A stretch of 64,000 nucleotides of DNA from Acanthosepion pharaonis (taxonomy: Eukaryota > Mollusca > Cephalopoda > Sepiida > Sepiidae). The position numbers were made by a program, and so were the translations under genes. The stretch lies in assembly GCA_903632075.3 (NCBI GenBank), contig CAHIKZ030000583.1, forward strand, positions 1,158,501 to 1,222,500, given 5' to 3'. Shown in pieces: positions 20,432-32,317 of the stretch; the first letter of the stretch is position 1, and the number at the start of each line of letters is the position of its first letter. The notes under the pieces are model-generated. The model was not told where the DNA came from. It made no database searches and worked only from the letters and a program-made list of their open reading frames with translations.

Positions 20432-20437
<6 letters not shown>

Positions 20438-20474
<37 letters not shown>
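20438..20474. repeat. (AT)n array
   Basis: Adjoins the hammerhead candidate. Confidence 0.95.
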
Positions 20475-20477
<3 letters not shown>

Positions 20478-20699
20478 AAAAGAAATAAACACTAATATTC
20501 CATGGTCATAATTTATTCCATTGGAATCGTAAATACGATCCAATTCATCAGACCTACAAATTCATAAAGAAAAAGAAATAAACAACTCCGGAAATAAAAA
20601 ATAGAATTTAGAGAGAGTGTAAGTATGAGAGTGTGGGACGAAAGTTAGTGCTAAAGAGAGGGGCAAAAATTGCAATATGATCATTCGTAAAAAATTGCT

Positions 20700-20945
20700 G
20701 CTGAAGAAATAAGGTTTATAATACCCAGAAATTCATACACAAATGTCTTCAAGTACGCCCAGTGAATAAAGGCGTTGGTTAGATCTAGTGACAGGACCCA
20801 AAGAGTGTGATTTCCATACCTAGTTGGGGAACTTTGAGAACTTTGAAAGCGGAATTAACAGGAACTAGGACAGTCTTCCCCAGTGAGCGAACCTGAAGAA
20901 CGTTGTGATAAATATGGGGACAAAGATGAGGACAATGTAATTAGT
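20700..20945 (+). repeat. SINE-A copy
   Basis: AGGTTTATAATACCCAGAAA leader (shared with 28108), head with AAAGGCGTTGGTTAGATCTA, B-box remnant, then CCTGAAGAACGTTGTGATAA, in which the hairpin is partly deleted. Confidence 0.65.
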
Positions 20946-20999
20946 GTAATGTTCCTAGTAGAGCGATCTTTTGGGCGTCTTTTATGTTGATGGTAACTT

Positions 21000-21848
21000 A
21001 TAAATAAAATCATCCATTCCTTTTCTCACGAGGCAAAGTACCATTGTCACAGTTTTAGTCTTCCTTCCCCTTCTTTAGCGATTATACGCGTGTTTGATTT
21101 GTTAAACCTTTTTTTTTTTTGAGGAAGTTAATAACAAGCTATCATGATTGAAAAGTCCGATTAAGAAAAAATATGGCTCCTGTTAGGAATGCAACTTCAT
21201 CCTATTTTTTTTTCCACAAGGGAATCCTTTCCTATAGACAAAGACTGTATTAAACTTTTACCGCCCCGGAAGCCATTTAGTACCGATTTGCAAATATAGT
21301 AAAACAAAACATTAAATAACTAAAAATAAAATTGAATTAGTCATTATAATTTTCAGATCATTTGACACCATAATTGTTATTGTTTGGCCATACACCAAAT
21401 TTATAAAATTTACGATAGAAGAATCCTCACCAATGACTATGAATATTTAATGAATATTTCTTGAAATGGTGTCATGTTGTGGATTGTTTTCAATTAAAAA
21501 AATCTCTTTCTACTTAAATAAAGAAAAAGTAGAGATTGATTCTCTATCACACGCCGTATAAAAATTTAAATGCGTTAACTGTTAAATTAGTTCTATTCGT
21601 GATAGTTTTCGTCATTTCTACCAACATGTAATGGAACATCTGGTTGTGGATAAAAAAAAGTCTCTAATCTTCACATATTCTTCAAATAACGAACAGTACA
21701 AACGAAAAAGTTATTTTAACTGCTTTTCAACCATTGGCAAAACGAAGAGACTAAAAAAAATTACTCCTAAAAATAATTCTCAATTGCTAAAATGGTGTCT
21801 TATTCAAATAAACAAATTGCATCCTATGACAGTCCTGGGGATGTGAAA
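21000..21848. other. AT-rich DNA without a recognised gene
   Basis: A 71-codon ORF at 21631-21846 is Lys/Asn-rich and unrecognised. Nothing else is visible. Confidence 0.35.
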
Positions 21849-21849
21849 G

Positions 21850-22695
21850 TAGAATTATTTCTTCTTCTTTACTTTCTTCTTCTTCTTCGCCTGCATCGTC
21901 TCTGTCTTACTTTTCTTCTTTTTCTATTTTTTCTTTTTTTCTTTCTTTCTTTCCTTCTTCCTTTTCTTTTACTTTGTGTCTTCTTCAATCGATTCTTCTT
22001 TTCCTTCTTCTTTAACGTCTTTCTTTTCTTGTTTCTTCTTTTTCTTTCTTTTTTCCTTCTACTTCCTTTTCTTCTTGTTTTTCATCTTCTTCAATCGATT
22101 CTTCTTTTTCTTCTTTTACGTCTCCTTTTTTTTTCTTTTCTTTTTCCTTTTATGCCTTTTTCTGCATCGTCTTCGTCTTACTTTTCTTTTTTTTTTTTTT
22201 TTTTTTTTCTTTCTTTCTTTCCTTCTTCTTTTTCTTCTTCCGTTGCGTCTTCTTCAATCGATTCTTCTTTTCCTTCTTCTTTAGGTCTTTCTTTTCTTGT
22301 TTCTTCATTTTCTTTCTTTTTTCCGTCTTCTTTCATTTTCTTCTTCTCTTTCATCTTCTTCAGTCGATTCTTCTTTTTCTTCTTTTACGTCACCCTTTTC
22401 TTTTTTTTCTTCCTTTTCTTCTTCCTTTTATTCTTTTTTCTTCATTTTTATCCTTTTTCTTTTTCTTCTTTTCTTCTTTTTTTCTTTTTCTAATTCTTCC
22501 TTTTCTACTAGATCCCATTCCTTCATCATTTCCCCCTTTCTTTTTCTTCTTCATCTGTTCCTTTTCTTCCACTTCCTCTTCATCTTCCTTTTATTCTCAT
22601 TTTCCCACTTATTCTTTTTCTTCTTCTGCCTCTTTTTCTTTTCTTCCTCCTCTTCTTCCTCATCATCGTCTGCTTTCTCTTCGTCTTCTTCTTAG
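21850..22695. repeat. 850-bp polypyrimidine tract
   Basis: Nearly all C and T on the plus strand, with TTC/TTTC units. A segment with GCATCGTC...GTCTTAC and TTCTTCAATCGATTCTTC is repeated 270 bp later (21892/22162 and 21979/22249). The 233-codon Phe/Leu/Ser ORF is a composition artefact. Confidence 0.9.
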
Positions 22696-22769
22696 AATTC
22701 TGAATTGCTGAATGATCTTTCTCTTTCCAAGAATTTCTAATTATTGTTATTTTCAAGTCTCTATTTGAC

Positions 22770-23165
22770 TTTTCTATGCCTCCCTCTGTCTGTTCTACAA
22801 ATACTTTCATGGAAATTACTCCGAGGAGCTGCATTCGCTGGTTCCCAGACGTCATGGGTTCCAGCGCCATTCGAGGCTGGCATCCCGCTCTCACCCCTTC
22901 ACTGTCGAAACTCCTAAATGTAGCCGTCTCTTCTACTCTAATAGCTTCATGTCTCGCACCTCTCGCCTGTGGAACTCCCTTCCCTATTCCTGTTTCCCTG
23001 TGAGCTATAATCTCCAGCTATTCAAGTGTAATGTCAATCGACATCTCCAGTTGCCTTGACCTATCCACTACCCCCATCCTTTCTTCTATCACTCCTATCT
23101 GATCTTGCTCTAAACCCCTTGCGTCCTAGTGGCTTCCCGCCTTGCTTGGGTGAAATGCTTAAAAA
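22770..23165 (+). pseudogene. LINE 3' end (C-terminal domain)
   Basis: One frame reads FHGNYSEELHSLVPRRHG, then RLASRSHPFTVE, then SFMSRTSRLWNSLP and SYNLQLFKCNVNRHL. These are the ordered conserved words at the C-terminus of CR1/Jockey-like non-LTR retrotransposons in animals. A stop follows, then an A-rich stretch at 23161-23169. Only the C-terminus is present, the usual result of 5' truncation at insertion. The reverse transcriptase catalytic region is absent. The polypyrimidine block lies immediately upstream. Confidence 0.7.
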
Positions 23166-23186
23166 AAAATCAATGTAAATATTTGC

Positions 23187-23840
23187 TTGATGAAGGAAAT
23201 AGCAAGCTCGAAATCTTTACCAATTTTCAATATGAATATATGTCATATTGCTTTTGACATGGATTTTTTTTACATTAATGTAGTTGATTCATATTGCGGA
23301 AGTTATAATCACCTTCATCATCGTCATTATAATCACCATCATCATCATAGCGATCAGTCTCATGACGAGGTGTGGTCGTAGAGTCACTGAGAAGCCTGGC
23401 ACTTGAACACTTTACAGATCATATCCGGTTTGAATGCCAGATCGATATTTATTCATGAGTAGTGTGTCATGGGGCATGTAAACCTAGCAGAATCCATTCA
23501 TCTCCCGATCAAACATACTGGAAAGTTCGTTACGTACATGTGATCATTTATTCCATCTGGGGTAGTATACCCTCCTTTGTGGCCGTTGATTTCAGCCGAG
23601 AAGCTCTTCGCCTTGCGAAGTCGTGTTACCACCTTACAGGTAAAACTCATAGAGATAGAAAATAATATACCTCATTGTAGAAGGTGGGTGCTGACCCAAA
23701 TAAAAGGTACATCCATTTTTTGACAGTTCTTGGATTTAACCCAGTTTGCTGTTTAATTACCATTTTCAAGAGACCAGCAGGAAGAGGCAACTGGTTTAGT
23801 CACCGATGACAGACACAAACAGCTCTGGCATAAAATATAA
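23187..23840. other. No recognised gene
   Basis: Short ATC-rich run at 23310-23350. A 67-codon ORF (23462-23665) is unrecognised. Confidence 0.35.
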
Positions 23841-24322
23841 TCATACTTATTATAAAACCCAGGTTGTGTGTGTGTGTGTGTGTGTGTGCGTGCGTTTATA
23901 CATTGGATCGGGTTTCCTACATTTTTCAACCGATTTCAACAAAAATTCACAGGACTGCGTAAGATTACCTTGCGGTGGTTCTGACAGCGCCAAAAATTGG
24001 AAAAACACAATTGTTCTTGCACGAAATCAATTTGAAAACACCATTAAGAGGCATCGCGAGAATGAGGGGGGGGCAACTCATATCGAGTTATACTTATTAT
24101 AAAACCCCAGGTTGTGTGTATGAGTGTTCGTTTATATATGGGATCGGATTTCCTACATTTCTCAACAGGATTTCAACAAAACTACGTAAAATTACCCTGT
24201 GGTGGTTCTGACAGCGCCAAAGATTGCAAAAACACAATTGTTTTTACACGAAATCAACTTGAAAACACATCGCGAGAATGAAAGGGGGACAACTCATATC
24301 GAGTTATACTTATAAAACCCAG

Positions 24323-24387
<65 letters not shown>

Positions 24388-24787
24388 CGCTTATATATAG
24401 GATCGGATTTCCTACATTATTCAACCGATTTCAACAAAACATCACTTTTTTTTTTTTTGGCAGGTAGTGTTTTTATTGTCTTGCACACTTTTTTTCTTTT
24501 ATTTTACATTCAGAATGCTTTAAAAATTCTATTTACAAGACAATTGTTTATAATAAAATTCTATTCAATCGGTAGACTCATAACGATTGAAAACAATGTT
24601 TTTGTTTGAATTTGGGTTTGATCAATTCGAAAAAAAAATAAAATAAAATAAACTAATTAAGACATGCGTGTCCGTCAACCTTAAACAATAATCTTTGTCA
24701 ATTTTATTTTTTCAGTCTTTATGATGGTCGATACTTGATCTATCTCTCACTGTTACATCCCCGGGCAACGCCGGGCGCTACTGCTAG
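23841..24787 (+). mobile_element. Non-autonomous Helitron, plus strand
   Basis: 5' end TCATACTTATTATAAAACCC after A (23840). 3' end CTACTGCTAG followed by T (24788), preceded by the hairpin CCCCGGGCAACGCCGGG (about 24759-24775). This A^T insertion, TC start, CTAG end and subterminal GC hairpin are the Helitron signature. The 5' region is repeated three times (23841, about 24089, about 24308), each with a GT tract and GGATCGGATTTCCTACATT. No Rep/helicase gene. Confidence 0.85.
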
Positions 24788-24789
24788 TA

Positions 24790-25419
24790 TTTTATAATAA
24801 TATGATTATAATGCCTGTAGTAAAAGATAAAACTTAAATTCACACCATTCTGGAAAGTGTTGGTCTAGGTCAGGTCATTTTGCCAAGAAACATCACTGCT
24901 ACCAAAGCTTTAATACATGTGGTACTAGTCCGACCCTGGTGAGTTAAAAGTATCATTTTGAGAATCGTCGTCTAAGTAATTTCTAGTAAAATTAACTAAA
25001 ATCAAGATGAAAAGGAATTAAGACTAGGTTACAATATTTTATTCTGTGCTGGGTCCGACGATAAACAACATCCGGCAGCAAGGCCTCTGATCGAGAGACT
25101 GGTGGTATTGAGGAGCATGTAAACACCTTGTAATTTTTGCTGTTCCCAAGTCAACTCTGTCCCGGATGTTAACACATTTTTGGGTCCCAGCTATAGGCAA
25201 ATATTTAAACCCAATCTCGACCGGAACACTATGAAAGTATAAAAATACATTTTTGTAGTAAAAAATACATTTTTATAGTAAAAAATTACCAGTACAAATT
25301 TTGGACAAAAGAATTCCAAAAAAATGTAAAGAAAAGTACTAATGCTCCTCACAGAATTACATTTTGTATTAAATAACTAATAAAGCGATGGTATACCGCT
25401 AAATAAACAAAAGATCTTT
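24790..25419. other. No recognised gene
   Basis: AT-rich. A short run of AAAAATACATTTTT(A/G)TAGT repeats lies at 25238-25285. Confidence 0.4.
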
Positions 25420-26347
25420 TGTCTATATTTCTCAGATGATGGATTTTAATTATTTCTATTATTTACATTGTCCGGACTGTTTTCATTATCTTTATTGCCA
25501 TATTAACGGCGTTTCGACCATTGTACGCCCCGGGGTTCTTCAGGATCTGTCTATATTTCTGAGATGAGGTATTGTAATTATTTACTTTATCTACATTGTC
25601 CGAACTGTTTTCCTCATCTTTATTGCCATATTAACGGCGTTTCGACCATTGTACGCCCCGGGGTTCTTCAGGATCTGTCTATATTTCTGAGATGAGGTAT
25701 TGTAATAATTTACTTTATCTACATTGTCCGAACTGTTTTCCTCATCTTTATTGCCATATTAACGGCGTTTCGACCATTGTACGCCCCGGGGTTCTTCAGG
25801 ATCTGTCTATATTTCTGAGATGAGGTATTGTAATTATTTACTTTATCTACATTGTCCGAACTGTTTTCCTCATCTTTATTGCCATATTAACGGCGTTTCG
25901 ACCGTTGTACGCCCCGGGGTTCTTCAGGATCTGTCTATATTTCTGAGATGAGGTATTGTAATTATTTCCATCATTTACATTGTCCGGACTGTTTTCCTCA
26001 TCTTTATTGCCATACTAACGGCGTTTCGGCCGTTGTACGCCCCGGGGTTCTTCAGGATCTGTCTATATTTCTGAGATGAGGTATTGTAATTATTTCTATT
26101 ATTTACATTGTCCGAACTGTTTTCCTCATCTTTATTGCCATATTAACGGCGTTTCGACCGTTGTACGCCCCGGGGTTCTTCAGGATCTGTCTATATTTCT
26201 GAGATGAGGTATTGTAATTATTTCCATCATTTACATTGTCCGGACTGTTTTCCTCATCTTTATTGCCATACTAACGGCGTTTCGGCCGTTGTACGCCCCG
26301 GGGTTCTTCAGGATCTGTCTATATTTCTGAGATGAGGGATTGTAATT
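25420..26347 (-). repeat. 128-bp satellite, seven units, from SINE-A tail
   Basis: The anchor TTAACGGCG recurs at 25503, 25631, 25759, 25887, 26015, 26143 and 26271, exactly 128 bp apart. On the minus strand each unit has CCTGAAGAACCCC, GGTCGAAACGCCG or GGCCGAAACGCCG, then the SINE-A tail. Units 5 and 7 share CATACTAACGGCGTTTCGGC and units 1 and 6 share TTCTATTATTTACATTG, a partial higher-order pattern. Confidence 0.9.
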
Positions 26348-26349
26348 AT

Positions 26350-26712
26350 TTACTTTATCTAAATTGTTCGGACTACTGACCACATCTTTATTGTCATATT
26401 CTAAAGGATACATAGTCCCGTAAATAAAAGCGTTGGTTGGATCCAGTGATTTGACCCTAATTTTTGCGAGTTCAATACCTGGCAAATGCAGTGGTGAACA
26501 AAAGCTTAGAGAGTAGAGTTCAAGGGAGATAACAGAGGTATCAAGAAGAGGCATGACACGTGAAATTAGAACACCCTACCCGATGAACGAAATAACGGGT
26601 TCAATTTGAAATTCCTATAACCTGAATATGACCGGAGCATACAGCGGCCGAAACGTCTTGAATATGGCAATAAAGATTAGGACGGCAGACCAAACAATAA
26701 AAGAAATGTAAA
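26350..26712 (+). repeat. SINE-A copy with inverted tail at its 5' side
   Basis: An inverted tail (TTGTTCGGACTACTGACCAC) precedes the head AAAGCGTTGGTTGGATCCAG. The body ends CCTGAATATGACCGGAGCAT then GGCCGAAACGTCTTG. Architecture as at 4102-4439, more diverged. Confidence 0.6.
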
Positions 26713-26949
26713 TAAAGACAATTTTATTCGTAAAATTATTGCCACTTGTTTATTAATGGCTATGAACTCTGCATTTACATATCCGTTTTTAATCATATCA
26801 ACGCGGGCAAAACAAAAAAGCACCAAGATGCCAGGGGTTAATGAGAATATAACACAATTAATGAGAGGGAGCAGTAAAACCGCAGGGGTTGCGAAGACAG
26901 AAGTTAACAAATGAAATTGCATTTAAATTGTTTAAATATCGAATTTGAC

Positions 26950-27670
26950 AAGGAAGCAAGAAAACGGAAGAGAGTTCCACAAGCGAGATGTGCGATAGAA
27001 GATACCCTTAACATAGAACTTATGGTTGCGTCTAGCTATATAACAGGAAAATGATGAGAATTTGTCCACAAGCTATTAGTGCGCTTAAATTTTGTCTAGC
27101 TACCATAGAGGAAATATCGGAACAATTCGCATGAAAATATTTATAGAAAAAGCACCAGGAATCTACGTTAAGGCAGTAAGCATGTAACAGAAGACGAGAG
27201 ATCGGGGCAGGATTAAAAACATTGCAGTTTCTTCATTGGATTTTATCAAAAACTTCTAAATGAATATCTGGGGCATCAGAGAATATTTGGTAGCAATAAA
27301 CCAAGCACAGATGTTAGACTTATATATGTGTATGACGGATTCTAGCACAACACAGTGAACCAACTGTCTTGTCAGTAGAACTAGCAATTGATTCAATATT
27401 AACATTCTACTTGATGTCAGCGGAAAACATGCTGTCCAGAAAGGCGTAATGAGTCAGTCGACATTAGGTTAGTATCAGACATTCTGATGGAAAGCAAAAG
27501 GAATTCTCTCAAAGGAATACAAGAGAACAGTTTCATTTTAGTGACAGATCATCCATGTAACAAGATAACGTAGTTCATTTTTGTGAACAGCTTCTTCTTC
27601 CACCCGAAGAAATCTATCAGATTAACTATTTAAAAATGAGTAAATCGTTGTGTCATCTGCATAGCTATCG

Positions 27671-27675
<5 letters not shown>
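26950..27675 (-). pseudogene. LINE reverse transcriptase remnant
   Basis: The minus strand encodes YADDTTIYS at 27663-27637, the catalytic box of non-LTR reverse transcriptase. It continues through frames broken by several stops to a C-terminal LLSHISLVELSSVFLLP near 27000-26950, the decayed RLWNSLP region. The length from YADD to the end (about 700 bp) fits a CR1/Jockey-like element. The (AT)n and GATA arrays at 27675-27753 replace the upstream part. Confidence 0.6.

Positions 27676-27753
<78 letters not shown>
27675..27753. repeat. (AT)n-(GATA)n array
   Basis: AT 27675-27718, then nine GATA units. Confidence 0.95.
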
Positions 27754-27755
<2 letters not shown>

Positions 27756-27989
27756 TTATTACTGGTTCCCATATTGTATTTATTTCTATGCTTGGTCGGC
27801 TCAGGAGAGCATATGTGCTGATTCCTTAGGTTTATGAATTTTCCAATGGTGTTCCTTGTCTATGATGTCAACATGATCCCACGGAGGGCGGTGATCTCCC
27901 TTCTCTCTCCATATGTGGTCAGCCACGCCTGATTTTTCTACTTCCCTTCGTGTTACAGCTTTCTGGTGTTCTTGAAAGAGTAATAAGGA

Positions 27990-28325
27990 GAGCCATAGAA
28001 AAGCAATGATAACCACAAAGTTGCAATAAAAGCTCTGGTAAAAACATGAATTGATAACAGCAAAATTGCAATATGAGCACTGGTAAAAATAGTTGCTGAG
28101 TACATTAGGTTTATAATACCCAGAAATTCATACCCCGATGTCCTCAAGGACACATGGCACAGTGGATAAAGACGTTGGTTAGTGACAGGACCCAAAGAGT
28201 ATGAGTTCAATACCCGTTTAAGGTAGTGAAGACAGACATGAAACTAGAGTGAGGGTTCCGTACAACGTTGTGATAAATATGGCGACAAAGATAAGGACAA
28301 TAGTCCGAATAATGCAAATAACATA
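27990..28325 (+). repeat. SINE-A copy with long leader
   Basis: Leader GGTTTATAATACCCAGAAAT as at 20715, head GGCACAGTGGATAAAGACGT, B-box GAGTTCAATACCC, tail AAGATAAGGACAATAGTCCG. Confidence 0.65.
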
Positions 28326-28370
28326 TATATGTGTGTGTGTGTGTATATATATATATATTTATAAGAAAGG

Positions 28371-28439
28371 CACAACAAAGAATAAATAAAAGGGATATGT
28401 ATATACATTTCATATCCCTTTTATTTATTCTTTGTTGTG
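28371..28439. repeat. Perfect 29-bp-arm hairpin
   Basis: 28371-28399 and 28411-28439 are exact inverted copies (CACAACAAAG...GGGATATG) around an 11-base loop. It sits beside a GT/AT array. Confidence 0.9.
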
Positions 28440-28980
28440 TTCTTCGTATAGTTTAATATCCGATAAGTATGGGATAATTGAAACCTGTAAAATGTTTGAT
28501 TTTATGAAGAGACTTCGTGTGGAGCCAGATTCCCCCTGTTATCATTCATTAAAATGGCATTAAGATATTCGCATATATTTGTGCATGATGTATTTTTCTT
28601 AGAGTTTTCACGCTTTCAAACGCAACTGCGCCAACGGAAGCCTTACAAAGAACATTATCTAAAATTCTTGTTCTTCCAAAGCGTGTTTTATCAGATAAAA
28701 TCTTAATTGATCTTTTAACATTTGGTAAAACGCCTTTGGAATTTATAGACATCCATTGCACCTAACTGCACACAGTACCAGGATTATTCATTATCTCCAT
28801 TCCATTACTGCAATTAGACATTCATACAGGATGCATTGTTGAATATGGCACTAATTAAATTCTTTGTCTTATATAGAGTTGCACGTTAGGCTAAAAAACA
28901 AACGACATGCGCTCTAAAATAATAGCTCGCGATGATTATAATTCAAAATTAATTTCATCACAGTTGCGTTGGTTCTTTAT

Positions 28981-28984
<4 letters not shown>

Positions 28985-29050
<66 letters not shown>
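28985..29050. repeat. (AT)n array
   Basis: Pure AT run. Confidence 0.95.
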
Positions 29051-29057
<7 letters not shown>

Positions 29058-29630
29058 AAGAAAAGAACAGTAAGATATATAATCCAGTGTTCTTATAGTA
29101 GTATAATAAAATTAAAAGTAAAAATATTTCAAATCGTAGTTAAATGAAAAGTATTCTTACCTAAATAACCCCCAAAAGAAATCTTTAAATATACGTAGAA
29201 AAAAATGCCGTAAGAATTTTAGCCGTTAACAATATAAATTTTAAAGAAAGAAAGAAAAAAAGAAAAGAAAAAAAATTATAAAAAATAAAATCCAGACAAC
29301 ACGCTTTTAACGGAAGTTCGATTTAATTGAAAAAAACACCCCTACCCACTACCAAAAGTAACAATAACTGATACATTAAATTATAGACATTATGAACACC
29401 TAGACACCCCTGTCTAGAAAAAGAGATTTATCTGTAACCTTGGAAACATGAATTTTGTTTTAGCTGTGTATTTAAAACCCAGTGATTTTAAAAGTTACTC
29501 CAAAATTCGCTTGAGGATGAAATGCAACTAATGTCTTTAATTTAATTACAAAATTAAATACGGGGCATTTAGCTTCCATTTTGAAACATGGTTAAAACTG
29601 TGTAGCGGAAAACAATATTTTAAATCAATT

Positions 29631-29635
<5 letters not shown>

Positions 29636-29688
<53 letters not shown>
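29636..29688. repeat. (AT)n array
   Basis: Lies downstream (minus strand) of the hammerhead-like motif at 29815-29858. Confidence 0.95.
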
Positions 29689-29689
<1 letters not shown>

Positions 29690-29691
<2 letters not shown>

Positions 29692-29870
29692 TTATAGTTG
29701 TTCCAACTAGAGAAAAGTGTATATTTTAAAGGAAAGTGAGAAGCCACAAACGTTTTTGGTTATAATGTGGATTTTTAAAATATATATTATGCATTATTTT
29801 CCATATTTTTGCTACACTTAATTCCGGTCTGGTGACCTTCATCAGGCAGCAAAGGGTGGTTATTTGCACA
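29690..29870 (-). repeat. Penelope-like end with hammerhead-like motif
   Basis: On the minus strand: TTGCTGC, CTGATGA (intact), helix II GGTC/GACC, GGAATTAAGTGTA, then GCAAAAATATGG. TGC/GCA gives helix I. The base after GAA is T rather than A, so helix III is weak. The neighbouring TATAACCAAAAACGTTTG is shared with 11121-11138. Confidence 0.5.
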
Positions 29871-30124
29871 TATTATCTAAAGGATTTAGTTTTTTCTTAT
29901 ATTTCTAAAGTTTAACAATTTTCTTAACTGTGCAGTAGTAATCCAGATTCTTCTTGGATTATGATGAAAATATTCTTCTGCTTAACGGATAATGAAAGAA
30001 TTACGATTGGTCAGAAAATGGGAAAGGAAGGAGGTCCTCGTTTTCATCGTATTATGAACCCTGTATCTTTCTCCATTTTTGCGTATTGTGTGTGCGTGTG
30101 TATTTTTGCCACTATTTGTATGCA

Positions 30125-30127
<3 letters not shown>

Positions 30128-30160
<33 letters not shown>
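30128..30160. repeat. (AT)n array
   Basis: Short AT run after a GT-rich stretch. Confidence 0.9.
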
Positions 30161-30166
<6 letters not shown>

Positions 30167-30191
30167 GTTATAAATTAACTGTTTGAAAATA

Positions 30192-30388
30192 TGGTTTCTT
30201 CGCTACACAGGAATTACCATGTTTAAAAAACGGAGGCCAAAATATAATTAAATTAAAATTCTGTTTCATCTTCAATCGAATTTTGGAATTTACAAAATTC
30301 TCTTGAAGATGAAACAGAACTAACGCTTTTAATTTAATTATATAATTAAATTTAAGATTTTAGCTTCGTTTTTTGAAACATATTTTTA
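30192..30388. repeat. Inverted repeat with TTGAAGATGAAAC cores
   Basis: Arms about 30192-30290 and 30296-30388. Outward reading of each gives TTGAAGATGAAACAGAA followed by an AT-rich stretch and a TTTTGGCC or TTTTAGCT block. A direct relative is at 29500-29600. The missing helix II makes this, at best, a deleted hammerhead. Confidence 0.45.
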
Positions 30389-30497
30389 TATCAGTTAATT
30401 TATAATATTTATGCTCTGTAAATTTACATTGGGCACTCTTTTGTAAAAATAAAATATCACCTACTATGTATCTTAATGATCTTTCTTTTTTTACTAT

Positions 30498-30499
<2 letters not shown>

Positions 30500-30532
<33 letters not shown>

Positions 30533-30534
30533 CT
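30500..30534. repeat. (AT)n array
   Basis: Short AT run. Confidence 0.9.
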
Positions 30535-30613
30535 GTTTTACTCTTGGATAAGACTTGTGTTTTTATGTCCATCGTTTTCGTCATATTGAACTGAATTTGT
30601 ATTTTAATGAATT

Positions 30614-30660
30614 TTGTCTTGAAAATGGTTTATTAAAACCGAAACGTCTGACGTCGACAA
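30614..30660 (+). ncRNA. Hammerhead candidate, two core changes
   Basis: Helix I TTGTC (30614-30618) pairs with GACAA (30656-30660). Core TTGAAAA (C3 and G8 changed). Helix II GGTTT/AAACC is perfect with loop ATTA. GAAA at 30641-30644. Helix III ACGT/ACGT, loop CTG. U at 30654, cleavage base C at 30655. The helices are excellent, so this is a dead but recent copy. (AT)n starts 61 bases downstream. Confidence 0.55.
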
Positions 30661-30715
30661 TTCTTTCATTTTAACTACATTTATGGATTTTTGTTTGTTT
30701 TTCAAAATTTCTACA

Positions 30716-30719
30716 TATA

Positions 30720-30752
<33 letters not shown>
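30716..30752. repeat. (AT)n array
   Basis: AT run with one CATAT interruption. Confidence 0.9.
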
Positions 30753-30779
30753 CATGAAAGTCCATATATGCTTCATTTT

Positions 30780-32317
30780 CATTTAATATTCCAGTTTATG
30801 AATTTCGAGCAAGAAAAAGACAACAAAATTACATTGTCAATAAGACTAATCATTTTTATTTTATATCAGTAGGCATTTGACTAAACCGAACAGAGAGTCC
30901 CACTTCATTGTTTATTTCTCGACTCGTTGATAAAGAACATGGGTTTGTCCAAAAATTCCAACTTTAAAATCGCTCTCTTCGTTCTTCTAAATCTAGTCTT
31001 CCTTCAAATGCTGAACTCTTATGTAATATCAATCCGCATACAAGACAGTAATTGCCGGATAATTTCTTCACCGATGAAGTAAAAATTTGAATCAAAGGAG
31101 AACAATTCTACAAGAACATGATGATAATACACACGGTTGTGTACAGAAACTTTAATTAAAAGAGGTAAAAATCCACATGTGTCATCAATCGAAAAGAGAC
31201 AACTGACATTTCAACGGTATTTCTATGAGGAAAGAGGGCTTGGAGTTTTTGACATAGGACTTATTGAATGAAAGATAGAATGATAGAAACATTAAACAAC
31301 ATACCTCGAGTGTTATTTAAATTGTTGTTAAATCAAGATATGCGAGAATATAATAACAGGGGCAATTACTATAGCTAAGCCGGGCTGAGTGTGCTTCAAC
31401 ATTAATATTAGCGCGACCTCTCGAAAAGGAAACGAACCTGAAATCTTTATTTAACGTATTTTACACTTTCATAAGTGGACATTACGTGGGGACTTGAGCA
31501 ATTTATGAACGGCTCATGAAATCAATCATTAAACTTGATGCTGCATCACACATTCTACGACATGAGCATAATATTAACTCATAAGAGCTAATAAGTTCTT
31601 GACAGCAATGATACCGGCTTTCTCAAGTGACATTGCACATAAAATAGCAAATAAGTGACATTTGGGGAAAAAAAAACCAACAATCAAAACATATATGATA
31701 CAATATTAATGTTGATCCGAAATGATTAATTCTTATCTCCGACTCCAAGCGAATTGAATGAGTGTTTTGAATTTGAGGCCCATGAGGCGGCGCTGTTTTC
31801 AGGATATAATTTTCCTTTCTCTGTTCTTCACTCCTTTCATCTAGATTAATGTAGGTGCAGGATGAACTTTGTCACCGCTGGAGATAATATTTTTCCTCCA
31901 GGCATCTAACTTATTTTAACCTACAGGCATCAACTTTCAGGCACCTACCCCCCCACACACACATAACACACACATATAACACACACACATACATATATAC
32001 ACTCAAACACACACAATTCATAAAAGCTTCCTTTTAAATGATTTCTATTTACCATTCGTATATTATATATCCTTTGTTAAACATTTAAAACTTATATAAA
32101 TATACATTAAAAAAATTCGTTCGTGTAGAAATTTTTTACTTCCATTTTTTTCCTGCATTCATTCCATTTCTTTTACCTATGAGATTAAGGTCATATCCCG
32201 AATACCGAAGATAAGAAACGTCAAGTCTGGTCAGTTGCGCGGTGGAGGGCCATTTGAAAACGCCAGGTACTCTATCATGGATGTCAGAGGTGTTTAATGT
32301 ATGATCGGTAGCCATAC

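Noticed and set aside
21792..22695. 233- and 132-codon Phe/Ser/Leu ORFs
   Set aside because: Translation of a pyrimidine tract, which cannot contain TAA, TAG or TGA on that strand.
24325..24609. 94-codon ORF shared with 54367-54636
   Set aside because: The shared peptide arises because both lie inside copies of the same non-coding Helitron; the first part is a GT repeat.
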